Positions 47,951 through 59,838 of a stretch of DNA of 64,000 nt are shown here, one piece after another. The DNA lies in the NCBI GenBank assembly GCA_000469685.2, contig LS997563.1:13830940-13894939 (forward strand), in the 5' to 3' direction. This DNA comes from Haemonchus contortus. Lineage: Eukaryota; Nematoda; Chromadorea; Rhabditida; Trichostrongylidae. How positions within the stretch are numbered: the first letter of the stretch is position 1; each line of letters starts with the position of its first letter. The notes below the pieces were generated by a model that did no database searches, had not been told where the DNA came from, and saw only the letters and a program-made list of their open reading frames with translations. Both the position numbers and the translations under genes were made by a program.

Positions 47951-48818
47951 AAATTTGTATTGAACCAAACGAGAATTGTTCAAAACGCACAATATCTTGA
48001 GCTGAATTTCGCTGTCTGATGCAAGATCAATGAATGTTTTCCTTTTCATATGTTGTTATCGTTATTGAGTGTATAGAGTAGGAAGATGGTAAATAAGGAA
48101 GTATGGTGTTTAGCGACAGTTTTGCCGCTGAGGAAATCGGACTTATTTTTTGAAATTAGATGGTTATCTTACTATTTTCTTTCACCTGCAAAATTATCGG
48201 GTCATGCGCAGAACTTCGACCTGGGACAAGATTCAAGCCAGTACGTGTGCTTCCCTGACATCGAAGTATTTATCATTTACCTACCAAATTCAGAGTAAGC
48301 GTCAGCACTCTTTTCCTCGTTGAGAAACACAAATGATATAAACAATAGTTTTGTTGATCGGCTACTTTGTGCACTCAAAATTGATATACACTAGAAAATT
48401 GGTAATTGGTGAGAGGCAGAACCCAGATGAATTTATAGCAAAGGCCATGTAGCTGAGCAAGGTTCCGCAAACTGCTTATACACCTCTTATACCTCATCCA
48501 TTCTAACGATCCCAAAGGTAATGGGATGGTCATGAGAATGTAGCCTACAGCACCACCTGCCCAGCTGAAAACTACATTTCCTTCAAATAGGCTCTGACAT
48601 GTCTCCACTCGTTCCTGTCCCCCATTAGGACCAATTTAGTCTTGTGAGCGGTTGTGCGACAGCGCCTTAAACTTCCATGTCTAGAGTGAGGATCAGCGGT
48701 TTTCTCTCTACACCTGAAGTTGCCGCGAAAGCATCTTACGTGCTCATTCCCCAGTGCGTTTAATAACGGCCTCTATATTCTAGTGCTCGATCCCTCTAAG
48801 GCGTAAAGGTCAGCAATA

Positions 48819-49313
48819 TTAACCCACTGGAGACCGCGCCTTTGAAACCCGTCTGCCGTGTGCGTTCCAGTGCGCCTTTCGCGAGTTGTTACTGCGGCCC
48901 GTCGGCGGGAGGCAACACGATCTTAGTGGCAGTCTATTATAATTTTGCACGTACCCATTCTTCGAGATTACGCTCCAATAAATGTTACAGAAGAGGTGAT
49001 AAGCCTTTCAGTCAGTCAGTCACCTACCAGTCAATGTCCCCATCTTGCCCCTGCACTCCTATCAAATTTCAGTGCTCCCCGTCTAAATTGATATTTTTGC
49101 GCAACCCACTGCAGGCGGAGCCTATTACAATTTAGAAACCCATCGTCAGGGATTCCATTTTAATTGCTCTAGACCAACCAAGTTTTGACGCTCTATGTCC
49201 AACTCAACATTTTTGAGCAAACCCCGCTATTTGTGGGCGGAGTTCAGACCTTTCACCCACCATAACTGCTCCCATCCCACTTCCCCTATTCCTACCAAGT
49301 TTAAACACTCTAG
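48819..49313. other. Inner arm segment with TTAACCC end motif
   Basis: TTAACCCACTGGAGACCGCG at 48,819 resembles the end of the MITE at 7,142. Its mirror lies at 51,378. The 97-codon open frame 48,842-49,135, conserved in the partner arm with one change, has no domain I recognise and its conservation follows from the duplication. Confidence 0.4.
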
Positions 49314-50883
49314 ATTGAAACTGTTGCGGTACAGAGTGTAATTGACCAGTTAGTAACGCTTGATTTTGCACTTTCGACACTGTTCTTGCTAAGCTTTCGT
49401 TCTACATCATAACTTAGTTGGAATTGAACGATTTTTGAACCACAACGCCTCAAGATTTTCTACAGGGCTATGTGCCTAGCTGATACTTGAATGAGTCAAT
49501 AAATTAAGAACCCAAGAAATTTAAAAGGAATGTGAATGCTAACTTGTATGCGCCACGCAGTCGTCAGTAAGCCAAACTTTGAAATCCGGGGCAACAGCCG
49601 CAGTCGACGGATGCAAAGGCGATCTTCAGGAGGCAATGGAGGACGGTTGATGCGTGTCAAAGGCATGTAGACGAAAAAGGATGAGGGCAGTATGGATAAG
49701 TGGTGAGGATTCCGCTGCTTATATTCGACCAGTCGTTTCACCCTCCTCCTTATGATAGAGTTCTTATAATTGGCAAACTGCCCTCTCCTTCTTTGGAGCA
49801 AATGATACTTTTCGGAACATGGAATGTGACAGTGAACTGACCGGGCATGCAAGTGTTATTCAGCGTGTGCCGATGCTTATGCTTTCAATTAAGAGACTCG
49901 ATCTGTTCCTGTTCATCGTAAAAATCAGTGACACAGAGGTTCAGCTGGTCCGAATCAAGTATTTTGGCTCACCCCACGCTCCTTGTGGGTGAGGTGTAAT
50001 CCAATCACTTACCATCGGTGTCCTCATCTTGCCTCCTGACCAGCTTTATTTTTCTTTGTATGATGTTATGGAGCTTGATGATTAGTCAAAGTTATGAAAT
50101 GAGCTTTTCGCGCATCAATTCGACCTATATGTTTCACTTGGTCCAGAACAATCTTACGGCGAAATAAGAAGTTTATCATACCGCTGCTGTATTGCTTCAA
50201 GATAATGATGTACATACAGTAGCGCTCAAAAGTCTTCGGTGAAATGCTTTGACGCTCTTTCGCTCATAACTTTTTTCTTAGTAGACCAAATCGAGCAAAA
50301 TTTGGATATGTTTTACTAGAGTATATTTCACCTTACCTAACAATATTTCACTGCAAAGCTGCAATATCCACAGGTAGAGTAAGGTGTTTGTTGCGGTAGC
50401 AGATTTTGCTAAAAGTAAAGTTGTTGACATCTGCACTTATTCACACCTTATGTGCGTTTTTCTCATCTATTGTGTTCGGCATTACCGCTCGTACACTTTA
50501 GACTTGACAAAAAGGAAAGGGATTATAGAAGGACCATCATCTGTATTTCCAGTCGATTTTGAATTCGTACCCTTTGGAATATCTGGAACATGATCAGAGT
50601 GCAGTTTAATAGTGGTAGATATTCACAATACACCCACGCTCCAAATATAGAAATTTCACATGATCATATCCAATAGGAAAGGAGTTACGACTGAAAAGTA
50701 CGGCTGAAGCACCATTTCACCGAAGACTTTTGAGCGCTACTGTATATCCCGGAAGGAAAAGCCAAGGGTTTTATCCGGAAGCTCAGGAAACACTGTCGGT
50801 CTCTCACCTCCACAGTGCTGTCGGGCTCCTCCGCCGATCACTCTATCCCAGTTTCTTTGTTGAGAGCCTCACGACCCTCGAGC
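49314..50883. other. Palindrome spacer (loop)
   Basis: 1,570 bp of single-copy DNA between the arms. It holds one MITE (50,217-50,742) and no recognised gene. The minus-strand open frame 49,496-49,852 (118 codons) lacks a domain. Confidence 0.7.
50217..50742. mobile_element. Tc1/mariner-type MITE with perfect 30-bp TIRs
   Basis: 526 bp flanked by TA. Both ends read CAGTAGCGCTCAAAAGTCTT inwards, continuing to 30 perfectly matched bases. CAGT ends with TA targets fit the Tc1/mariner superfamily. No transposase is encoded. The 69-codon frame inside is not recognisable. Confidence 0.85.
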
Positions 50884-52248
50884 CTAGAGTGTTTAAACTT
50901 AGTTGGAATAGGGGAAGCGGGATGGGAGCAGTTATGGTGGGTGAAAGGTCTGAACTCCGCCCACAAATAGCGGGGTTTGCTCAAAAATGTTGAGTTGGAC
51001 ATAGAGCGCTAAAACTTGGTTGGTCTAGAGCAATTAAAATGGAATCCCTGACGATGGGTTTCTAAATTGTAATAGGCTCCGCCTGCAGTGGGTTGCGCAA
51101 AAATATCAATTTAGACGGGGAGCACTGAAATTTGATAGGAGTGCAGGGGCAAGATGGGGACATTGACTGGTAGGTGACTGACTGACCGAAAGGCTTATCA
51201 CCTCTTCTGTAACATTTATTGGAGCGTAATCTCGAAGAATGGGTACGTGCAAAATTATAATAGACTGCCACTAAGATCGTGTTGCCTCCCGCCGACGGGC
51301 CGCAGTAACAACTCGCGAAAGGCGCACTGGAACGCACACGGCAGACGGGTTTCAAAGGCGCGGTCTCCAGTGGGTTAATATTGCTGACCTTTACGCCTTA
51401 GAGGGATCGAGCACTAGAATATAGAGGCCGTTATTAAACGCACTGGGGAATGAGCACGTAAGATGCTTTCGCGGCAACTTCAGGTGTAGAGAGAAAACCG
51501 CTGATCCTCACTCTAGACATGGAAGTTTAAGGCGCTGTCGCACAACCGCTCACAAGACTAAATTGGTCCTAATTGGGGACAGGAACGAGTGGAGACATGC
51601 CAGAGCCTATTTGAAGGAAATGTAGTTTTCAGCTGGGCAGGTGGTGCTGTAGGCTACATTCTCATGACCATCCCATTACCTTTGGGATCGTTAGAATGGA
51701 TGAGGTATAAGAGGTGTATAAGCAGTTTGCGGAACCTTGCTCAGCTACATGGCCTTTGCTATAAATTTATCTGGGTTCTGCCTCTCACCAATTACCAATT
51801 TTCTAGTGTATATCAATTTTGAGTGCACAAAGTAGCCGATCAACAAAACTATTGTTTATATCATTTGTGTTTCTCAGAACGAGGAAAAGAGTACTGACGC
51901 TTACTCTGAATTTGGTAGGTAAATGATAAATACTTCGATGTCAGGGAAGCACACGTACTGGCTTGAATCTTGTCCCAGGTCGAAGTTCTGCGCATGACCC
52001 GATAATTTTGCAGGTGAAAGAAAATAGTAAGATAACCATCTAATTTCAAAAAATAAGTCCGATTTCCTCAGCGGCAAAACTGTCGCTAAACACCATACTT
52101 CCTTATTTACCATCTTCCTACTCTATACACTCAATAACGATAACAACATATGAAAAGGAAAACATTCATTGATCTTGCATCAGACAGCGAAATTCAGCTC
52201 AAGATATTGTGCGTTTTGAACAATTCTCGTTTGGTACAATACAAATTT

Positions 52249-52569
52249 TTACTTGCAAAGACCACATGCCTTGGGGCAGATTTGATTGACCTCATTTTTC
52301 CATGCTGGATCATCGCAAAGACCAACTGCCTTCACAGTTAGACAGTTACCTCGTGGATGATCTTTGCATAACTGAAATCATTCGTCTCGTTTTGTTGAGA
52401 AAAATGAATGTTTTTCTTTGAACTTTCGAATTACCTTTTTTAAGTGATCCCTATCCCTTAATTTGTCGAACAGCGACTTGATGTGCGACTTAATTCCGTC
52501 GATTCCGCTACCCATAACATCATGGAAGTTGAGCAGTAGAGATAGGCAAATGAAGTAGTAGAACCACAT
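52249..52569 (-). CDS. Secreted single-domain ShKT peptide, copy 2
   Basis: Minus-strand exons 52569-52435 and 52371-52249, with the same 63-bp intron and the same 85-residue product as copy 1 by eye: signal peptide, charged spacer, six-cysteine ShKT domain. One base is inserted just upstream of the ATG relative to copy 1, which opens an in-frame upstream Met (52,620) in this copy; the downstream ATG remains the better start because it directly precedes the signal peptide. The two genes converge tail to tail about 4.3 kb apart across the palindrome centre. Shared sequence includes about 400 bp upstream, so both copies probably keep the same proximal promoter (inference). Confidence 0.85.
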
Positions 52570-53739
52570 CGGTGGATGTTTCCTGCTAGTCTGTATATAA
52601 ACTGTTTGAAAGGGGTACAAAACTTGTGTGAAAGTGTAGATGTAAAGGTGTACGAATACTACTTCATGTCAAACCGACTATTCTGGGAAAATCAAGGCCT
52701 TCAGTCGTTGCTATACCTTTTATGCCAGGGAAGAGGTCATCGAGTCTGTTTAGCTCGAAACCATCACTAAGCAGATTTTTCTCAGTCCTAAGGGGAGCCT
52801 GTACTTACACTGCCAGAGAGATCCTAAATTTGCTTTCGAAAAATGGTGCTTCCAAGCATAATCACATCTTTGCACAGCTTCAGAGTCAATCACTCGCAAC
52901 TCCCCACTTCTTTTATGGAAGAAATTCAGGCTAGCATGGAGGTTCGAGAAAGCAATACAACTAAGCTGACACTGTAAAAAGCCTTGAAAATTTAATAACT
53001 CAAAGCACCTAGAAGAGGTATCTTAAAAACTTTCTGAGCGTGAAGTTGATAGCTGGCGCATTTCGCTACAATAGGCCGACGATGTTACCACTTTTCTCTT
53101 CATAGCTGCGCTTGTCAGAGTCGAGCCTCAGCAACGGGTCCCAAAGATCGCCCCTTCCCTCTTCATAGTCAAAAATGTATGGAAAACGATGGGAATACAG
53201 AAGTGTGATCAGCTTTTAGCATCTCGAAGGTGAGAAGGCACAGGGTATGTAGTGCTGATCAGTGGAATGGCTAGCCTTTTATAGTGATACTATTACAGCT
53301 AACGTTTGCTCATTGGTATTCATAAAAAACTTTAGAAAAGTGCATATTCCAGGATAGAGACTCCGTGGTGTAGATACGCGTGAACTCTTTCTCCATCACC
53401 TCCCGTTATGGGAAAGTTCGCTCCCATTCTATGATCACAAAATCATAAAAAGCACGTTTTTTAAGTTTTGTACACACTCGCTTCTCATTGTCGTAGAGGT
53501 TTTTGAAAAATGACGACCTGCTGTTTCTACATGAATGCGAGCAAACTCGAAGGACGTGGAACTAGATATGGAGAAAAAAGGTGCTTGCAGCTGAAACGCA
53601 AGTATTCATGAGTGAACCGCAATTTCGGATACACCGCTATACAAGTAACTAAGAAATGATCTGAAAGTCTTGACAACCGCAGTTCACGCAGAGCTCTCTT
53701 CTCATCAGTGTGCTCGAGGTTCTAATTCTCTCACACTTA

Positions 53740-54959
53740 TTGGATTGTCCGGGCAGTTTCTAACGATTTTTGAGTCATACTTGAGTGAAAACTTCTAGAA
53801 GAAGAAATCCATTTATCAAACGATGTATCCTCCATTCTGATCAGTAGTGGTTCGCCATCTTGCCGTAGGTTTCATCAACCCACGTTCTCAGAAGGTTCTA
53901 GACAAGAATCGAAAAACCCTCTTAGGTGATTTTTGCAGACCTCGAGCGGACAGACCCCACTCAAAGAATCCTGCAGAATCCTGAACAAGTGGTGGTCTGA
54001 TGGTGATATGTCAGGACTATATGAGGGGTGTGGTAAGACATCCTACCCATACTCCACCAATTTTTGATCAGTGGAAAACATAACGCCTTTACGATTGGCC
54101 AGTTCTGGCTTTTTCGCTCTATCGCTGCCTTCATATTGTCTAGCTGAGAACAGCACTTTTACGGAGTTATCAACTAATTATGCGACAACAACTCATAATA
54201 AATGATACCCTTTCAATAACACCAGCAACACAGCATGATCTTCCGCAACTGAATTTGACTCTTTGAGTGGTTCATGAAGGCTCACTGGAAAGGCTTCACG
54301 ATCGTTCGCGCTCAACTTTGAGGACATCTTTTTCGTCCTCCGTTTTCATGCGTTTGAGGAACAGCTAATTTTTGTTCCGTTTGAGCAAAGAATAGCACAA
54401 GGAGGCGCGGTCCATCACACTGCACTCGCTCATTCGTGAGGTACAAAAACATCAAGGCGCTTAACAAAAGTAAGTTCAAGCGAATGTCCATAAATGGTTG
54501 ATTTCGAAACATCAAGACTTTCTCTTATTTCACGAACAGTGATTTGCCGATTCACTTCTATTACATTTTGGTTTGGTCGTTTTCAACTTATAGTAGCCTC
54601 CTTGAACGTTGCCGATTTTCGAGTGTAGATTCACACTGTTTAAAACTCGCAAACACCCCAACGACGTTCGTTTCCCTAGAACATTGTCGACTTGAAGGTC
54701 ACAAGACTATCTCGCGGCTTGAGCTGCATTCCCGTCTTGTGGTAGAAGAAAAGCATGAAATGCCAAAATTGTCCTCAATTTTTACACGGGTCCTCTTCAA
54801 AAGACTCTGAGGAATGTTGATAGAATTCGAACGAACATATAGACGAGGACCCACCCTCTCAAAAAGTATATCACTGATGAGGCTAGATTCTTGATCTTGG
54901 GTACAACAGTTGACAATCCAGGGTGTTCAAAAACGGCGGCAACTCTCCGAATAACCCAA
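53740..54959 (-). pseudogene. Decayed full-length mariner, right arm
   Basis: 1,220 bp between TA dinucleotides. On the minus strand the 5' end reads TTGGGTTATTCGGAGAGTT and the reverse 3' end TTGGATTGTCCGGGCAGTT, a decayed terminal repeat pair. Fragments include ITVREIRESLDVSKSTIYGH (helix-turn-helix), FVPHE, then PELANRKGV and HPSYSPDISPSDHHL. Stops and indels throughout; the second catalytic Asp block is lost. Confidence 0.78.
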
Positions 54960-55984
54960 TAGTTTTCACCATTCGCTTAGAGCGTTATTTCCTAAGAAGA
55001 AACTATGAGGCTATGGGAAATCTCGACTAATTCTCTGATATTCGCAGACCCAGCAAAGATCCAGTGCAAAATTGTGAAGTGGAAGGTGTTGGTGCGGCAG
55101 TATGCTCTATCGTTTGTTGTGTAGATGTCTCAACTAGCGATTTTGTGTCTCCTAGAGATAGAATATCTTCGCCTTCTCGATCCAATTTGGATTTGCTTGA
55201 ATGGAGCCGAAAAAGCTGAGATTTACTATACGGGGTGGGGGAAGAATTTTCGGAGGAGTAGTCCGCTCTTGCCCGGTGACGAGTTCTGAAGATAGGACCA
55301 CTTCTTATCAACTGTATTTCAGACATAGCAAGTACCAACACTACAGCACGCGTAGACTATGGACCGATTTGACCATCGAACTCTGAGCAAATTGATCTTG
55401 GAGCAAAATCAAAGAGAAGGTGCCCTTTGAATCGTCGAACAGTCGGTGTTGATAATGGATGTGTTTATCAGCATATAGCAGGAGCGCTTCCCAATCGCGG
55501 ATATGTGCTCGAGGTGCTTGCTTGTTTGTGAGCGTCGTTTTTCAATGAATTTTGATTTCTAGTGAAACACATAGGCTTATGAATAATTACTGTTCTATTG
55601 AGTTCTGAAAAGGCATGTATGGGTAATGCTCGAAGCGCAAAAGCAGGGCAGTCGAGCACCAAGAGAAGCATCTCACAAGCAGAAGTTTTCGGATTCGATC
55701 ATTAAACAAGCAAACGAACTTTAAGGAGCTTGTAAGGAGGCTGTGGCAGTGTTGCTGGTAACATCACCTTCAATCTAAACATCCGTGGTACAGTCCGAGT
55801 GAGCACGCAGCGTCCTGTTCGTTGTTCGTTTCATGTTTTGAAGAATCCCATGAGCCTTGGTTCTAACAATACGGTCATCACAAAACCGCGTGACGTGTGG
55901 TCTACATGATCGTCGGTTTGTACGTGTAACCCCAAATTTGTGCAGGTGAAGGGTAAGTGATTAATTCTTTGGACTTAATTGATC

Positions 55985-56215
55985 ATCTCTTAAGGATGCG
56001 CCCCGCAATTGAGCCCCTTTGAGAACCGTAGTGGCATATTGTATAGGTATGGGGCCTCTACAATGCCTGATGTACAAGTAAGGGCTTTCATCCTGCAGAA
56101 CGAACTTCCTTTCAATCAATGGATCTTATGGAAATGGCTTCGCGGGGGTAAGCAAGTGTTGATCCCCAATTCGAACCCGAACCATTTTGTGCCAGGTACC
56201 GCTTCATCAACGCCG
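55985..56215 (-). repeat. SINE-like copy inside right palindrome arm
   Basis: GGATGCGCCCCGCAATTGA, GAACCGTAGTGGCATA, ATCCTGCAGAACGAAC-like and TTCGAACCCGAACC blocks follow the family order. The minus strand keeps a B-box-like GGGTTCGAATT and a TGGCACAAAATGG A-box-like motif. Homologous to 45,205-45,370. Confidence 0.6.
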
Positions 56216-57232
56216 CCATTGTTTCATGAAATCTTACAAAAAGGTGCTGCACGGCATCTGGTGTATCTATGAAAATCGCTTGCGAAGTGACTAGCAAAAT
56301 GGTATATTCACTTGCTGCGAAAAGATGCCGTTTGAGATTGACCACACCTCAGCTCAGTTCAGATGTTGATTGAGGAGTTGTACTTCAGTGTCATAGATCC
56401 CTTCAGTATTATACAGCTCAAATGCACATTGTCGTGAACCTCACTACTACATTTAACCAGTGAGTGCACTTCATTTTTATGACCTTCGACACGAGGCTAA
56501 TATTCAACTTAAACTGTGGCGAAACAAAGTGCTTTTGGAGAAGCATACAACAGAAAACGAGCATCGAGATAGTGAACTCAGGAATCAAGGAGTACTCTGA
56601 ATCTCTAAGTATTTCCAGGTAGGTAGGATAATATCGCATAGGCATCTTGATGAACTAGCACAATATTATCATATCGTACCAGTCGGTTCGCCCGGCTAAC
56701 ACCGGGCTTCCCTCTTTCTTTAACAAAGTTGTAGTAATCGGCTAACTCTCAACTTCTTCTTCGAACCAAATAGTATTTTCCTGTACACGAAGTTTGACTA
56801 ACAGGGTAGTGCAAAAGGTATTCAGTGAAAGTCGGTGCTTACGCCTTCGGTTGGACGTGTCGATCTTCTGCTCTCTTTCTTAAAAAGAAATACCCATCGA
56901 AAATTCAACTGTTAGACAATCAAATATGATGCTGTGGAGATGTTGCGAGTGATGATAGCCCCGTTATCAGATGCCTTTATCAACGGACAATCTTCTTCAC
57001 GGAGTTATCATAGGTTGAGAATTCCAGACACTGGAGGGCGATGAAGTTTTGTCCCAAATGATACTGAGCAAAGAGGATCCTTCACTGAATCACAAACCTT
57101 GCTAGGCAGCGGTCGTAATCTAATAGCAAGAAATTAGCAAAAATCTCATCTGCTTATCGCATTGCCGCTAATGGGTCCCTATCACTGCACGTATCACTCA
57201 CACTCTAGCATCCCGTCTTATTGAATGAAACA

Positions 57233-57519
57233 TACTGAATGGTCAAAGCTACATCGTAAATACCGAAGACTCAGGATTTCGGTAAGTGGTCTCAGGTCCC
57301 TTATCTTCTCTTATCAGTGATGATCAGTTCCTGCCACCGAGTACCTACCCCCTCATATCCTACATCACTTATTGAAATGCTGAGGTTCTGTTGTTAATAC
57401 GTAAAGTGCAATTCAACCAAATTTTAACGCTCTAGGTCCACGTAAACAAGAGTTATGAATTTGCGGCCCAAAATTCCCACCGCACACGCCTCGCCCCCTG
57501 TGAACGGAATCGAGTCCTG
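57233..57519. other. Unassigned DNA beyond the palindrome
   Basis: No recognised feature. Confidence 0.35.
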
Positions 57520-57940
57520 CCACCCACCATGGGTGTGGTGCGATTCACGCGCCGATATCATGAGGTCATCGGACAAAACACGCTAAAACATCATTCTTAC
57601 CATCATAACGGGAGTTATAAGAACTTATAAGTAGAATAAGTAAAGAAATGACCAACTGTGGACGTTTACAGATGGATTGCGTTTACTAGGATCGAAAAAA
57701 TTAAAGTTATTCTTATTTTGAACGTTTGACTAGTAAATTGTTGACCTATGAGGTGAATTCTCAGTCTCGAAGGGGCCTTTTTTGCCATAGTAAAGAGATT
57801 TGCTCTATTCATGGTGAAGCCGTGAAATACTGCAAATTTATTTGGTCCATCTCAACAGGAAGGTACTGAAACGGTGCTGCGTGCGCGATGACCTCATTAT
57901 ATTGGCGCGTGAATCGCTCGCCCCCCACCCACCATAGTGT
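57520..57940. mobile_element. Fold-back or MITE-like unit
   Basis: An inverted pair of 31 bp (57,541-57,571 and 57,886-57,916, starting CGATTCACGCGCC) matches at 29 positions. It is flanked on both sides by CCCACCCACCAT-like C-rich runs. The centre is AT-rich with no coding. Ends and target duplication are uncertain. Confidence 0.45.
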
Positions 57941-58581
57941 TCATGTATAACATATCTCAATAGACTCAACAATAACGATAACATGATTGTCAACGTTAAT
58001 CTCTGCTAACATTAACCTCTCGCATCACCATCGGGGATCACGCTGAGTCGGCGCAGTGTCACGATGGTTGTTGTGGCCGTACAGCAAAAACGCAGATACC
58101 ATCATGGGGCACTACACAGAGAGGAGAACCGTGGCAGAGCGAGCTTGTCAAGCGCAGTTCCCCGGTGCTCTTCTTGCAAATCACGGCGGTGCACACTAAT
58201 TTTCTCTCGTCAACGTCTTAGATTGCTCTGTGAAAAGGATGCTCGTCGCGACACCTACCTTTGACGTCACCAAGGTTGCCTACTAAACAGCAGGCCTAGA
58301 CATCACGATGGCACTGTTTGGCACAAATACAAAGCAGAGTAGCAAAAAGTAACCAGCTAGCCACTTGTTTACGTCCTTGCCCGACGTATCTCATAATAGC
58401 ACAGAACTCGTCCAAACACTACTTTTCGTCACAATATCGACAAACAATGAAACAATTGGATTTCTTTGCAAGTGTCTCGACTCCTTGGTAACTAGAATGC
58501 AGATCAGTTGATTATCTCTTCATCTCCTCCTTGCCTCTATCGGTAATATGATGCACATAAAAGGATAAAAGATAAAGTTTT
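57941..58581. other. Unassigned DNA
   Basis: No recognised feature. The 66-codon frame at 58,064-58,264 has no domain. Confidence 0.35.
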
Positions 58582-58830
58582 TGGCGTTAATCAATCCCGT
58601 CTGAGGGATGCGCCCCCGCACTTGACTTCTATTCAGAATCGTAGTGGCGTAATGAGTGCGTATGTGGCCTATACAATGACTTGCGATGGCCAGCCGATGT
58701 ACAAGTCAGTGCTATTATCCTCCCAGACGAGTCTGGTACCAATTCACCGACCCCGGAGGGATGGAAGGCTTGGTTGGGCTAGGCGGGCATCGATCCGGGA
58801 TTCGAACCCCTGCACATACTGATGCACATA
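58582..58830 (-). repeat. tRNA-derived SINE-like repeat, well preserved
   Basis: Nearly colinear with the reference copy: AATCAATCCC, GAGGGATGCGCCCCCGC, CAGACGAGTCTGGTACCAAT, CGATCCGGGATTCGAACCCC (a B box in a perfect T-arm-like hairpin on the minus strand). The A-box head is replaced by a short TGATGCACATAC repeat. Confidence 0.75.
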
Positions 58831-59551
58831 CTTCAGGCTAATCCTAGTTGTGATGGCTAAGATGGAAGAGAATAAAGTTAGGAAGCTGCGAATGAATCGA
58901 ACGATAAAGTACGACTGGTAATTGCGCCGCAAAGCTCTCATTGCCAAGTCTTTCGCTTGAACATCACCCTATCGCAAAATATGATAGCAAGTTGTTATGT
59001 TTATTATTTATTACTTAATTACATCAGACACAGGCAAAAACAAAGGCAAACAAGAAATGTGAACGTTTACACAATACAATGCTTATGTGACGTCACTGAC
59101 TGCAGAGCGAATCACTTCGTTCGCACAAGCTGTTCTAGTGGCATTGGCTGCACTTCAAATAGAAACTTAATGCTAAATACAATTTTAAAGGTAGCACCTC
59201 AGAATTCACCAGTTCAAATGTTCGGCAAAAATGCAAAATAGCAAACTGTACAAAACAGTAAGAACGCACGAGTAAGACACTGGTGAGCTATACAAACAAC
59301 TCCTTTCGGTTGACTTCCGAATGTAATTCTATACGAAGTTTCGATAGCATGTCCTACATATCAGTTATCATTGAAGCTCGTTTTGAATTATCACTGGAAG
59401 GAATTCATGCTAAATGGTACTATCCTTTGAGGAATTGGAACGAGAACCTGTCCCTTACATCGCTCACATAGGTTGAGTCACTCAAAGGCTACGACTACAT
59501 CCCTTCTGCTACGACAACTTGCTTTCTTAGTGCTTTGGAAGCTCACTAAAT
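58831..59551. other. Unassigned DNA
   Basis: No recognised feature. Confidence 0.35.
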
Positions 59552-59838
59552 GATAGTCTTTGACAGCGATCAGTCCCGCATCTGGAATGCACCTTCTCGT
59601 GCGATTCCCCATTTAAAATCATAGTGGTATAGGGCTTGGGGCCTGCACAACGACTTGCAGTGGCCTGCCGATGCACAAAAAACAGTGCTTTCATCCCCCG
59701 TAGACGACTCTGCTACTAACCAAACAATCCTACAGGGTGTATAGCTTGGTTGCTGTAAAAGAGTAACGATGAAATTCAAACTTTGGACTACACGTGGGAG
59801 GTTGTGTGCCACTTGCCACTAACGCATTCCCACCCATT
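59552..59838 (-). repeat. tRNA-derived SINE-like repeat, diverged
   Basis: GCGATCAGTCCCGCATCTGGAATGCACC-like tail, ACGACTTGCAGTGGCC, GTAGACGACTCTGCTAC and the terminal GTGCCACTTGCCACTAAC head are recognisable. The B box has decayed. Confidence 0.6.

Larger units (their letters stand above)
44205..49313. repeat. Left arm of large inverted repeat
   Basis: Reverse-complement homologous to 50,884-57,232. The outer edge matches at TGTTTCATTCAATAA (44,205) against its complement ending at 57,232. The inner edge ends at TTTAAACACTCTAG (49,313). Inner sequence (about 47.2-49.3 kb) is nearly identical to the partner, and outer sequence is visibly more diverged. It contains a ShKT peptide gene, a 5'-truncated mariner relic and a SINE fragment. 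About 1.35 kb present in the right arm is missing at around 45,901. Confidence 0.92.
50884..57232. repeat. Right arm of large inverted repeat
   Basis: Reverse complement of 44,205-49,313, but 1.24 kb longer overall. It keeps a full-length decayed mariner (53,740-54,959) plus about 700 bp flanking it (to about 55,667) that the left arm lacks. It holds the second ShKT gene and a SINE copy. The inner 2 kb is nearly identical to the left arm. Confidence 0.92.

Noticed and set aside
48842..49135. 97-codon frame conserved in both palindrome arms as a new gene
   Set aside because: Conservation follows from the recent inverted duplication; no signal peptide, domain or splice sites, and it overlaps repeat-like sequence.
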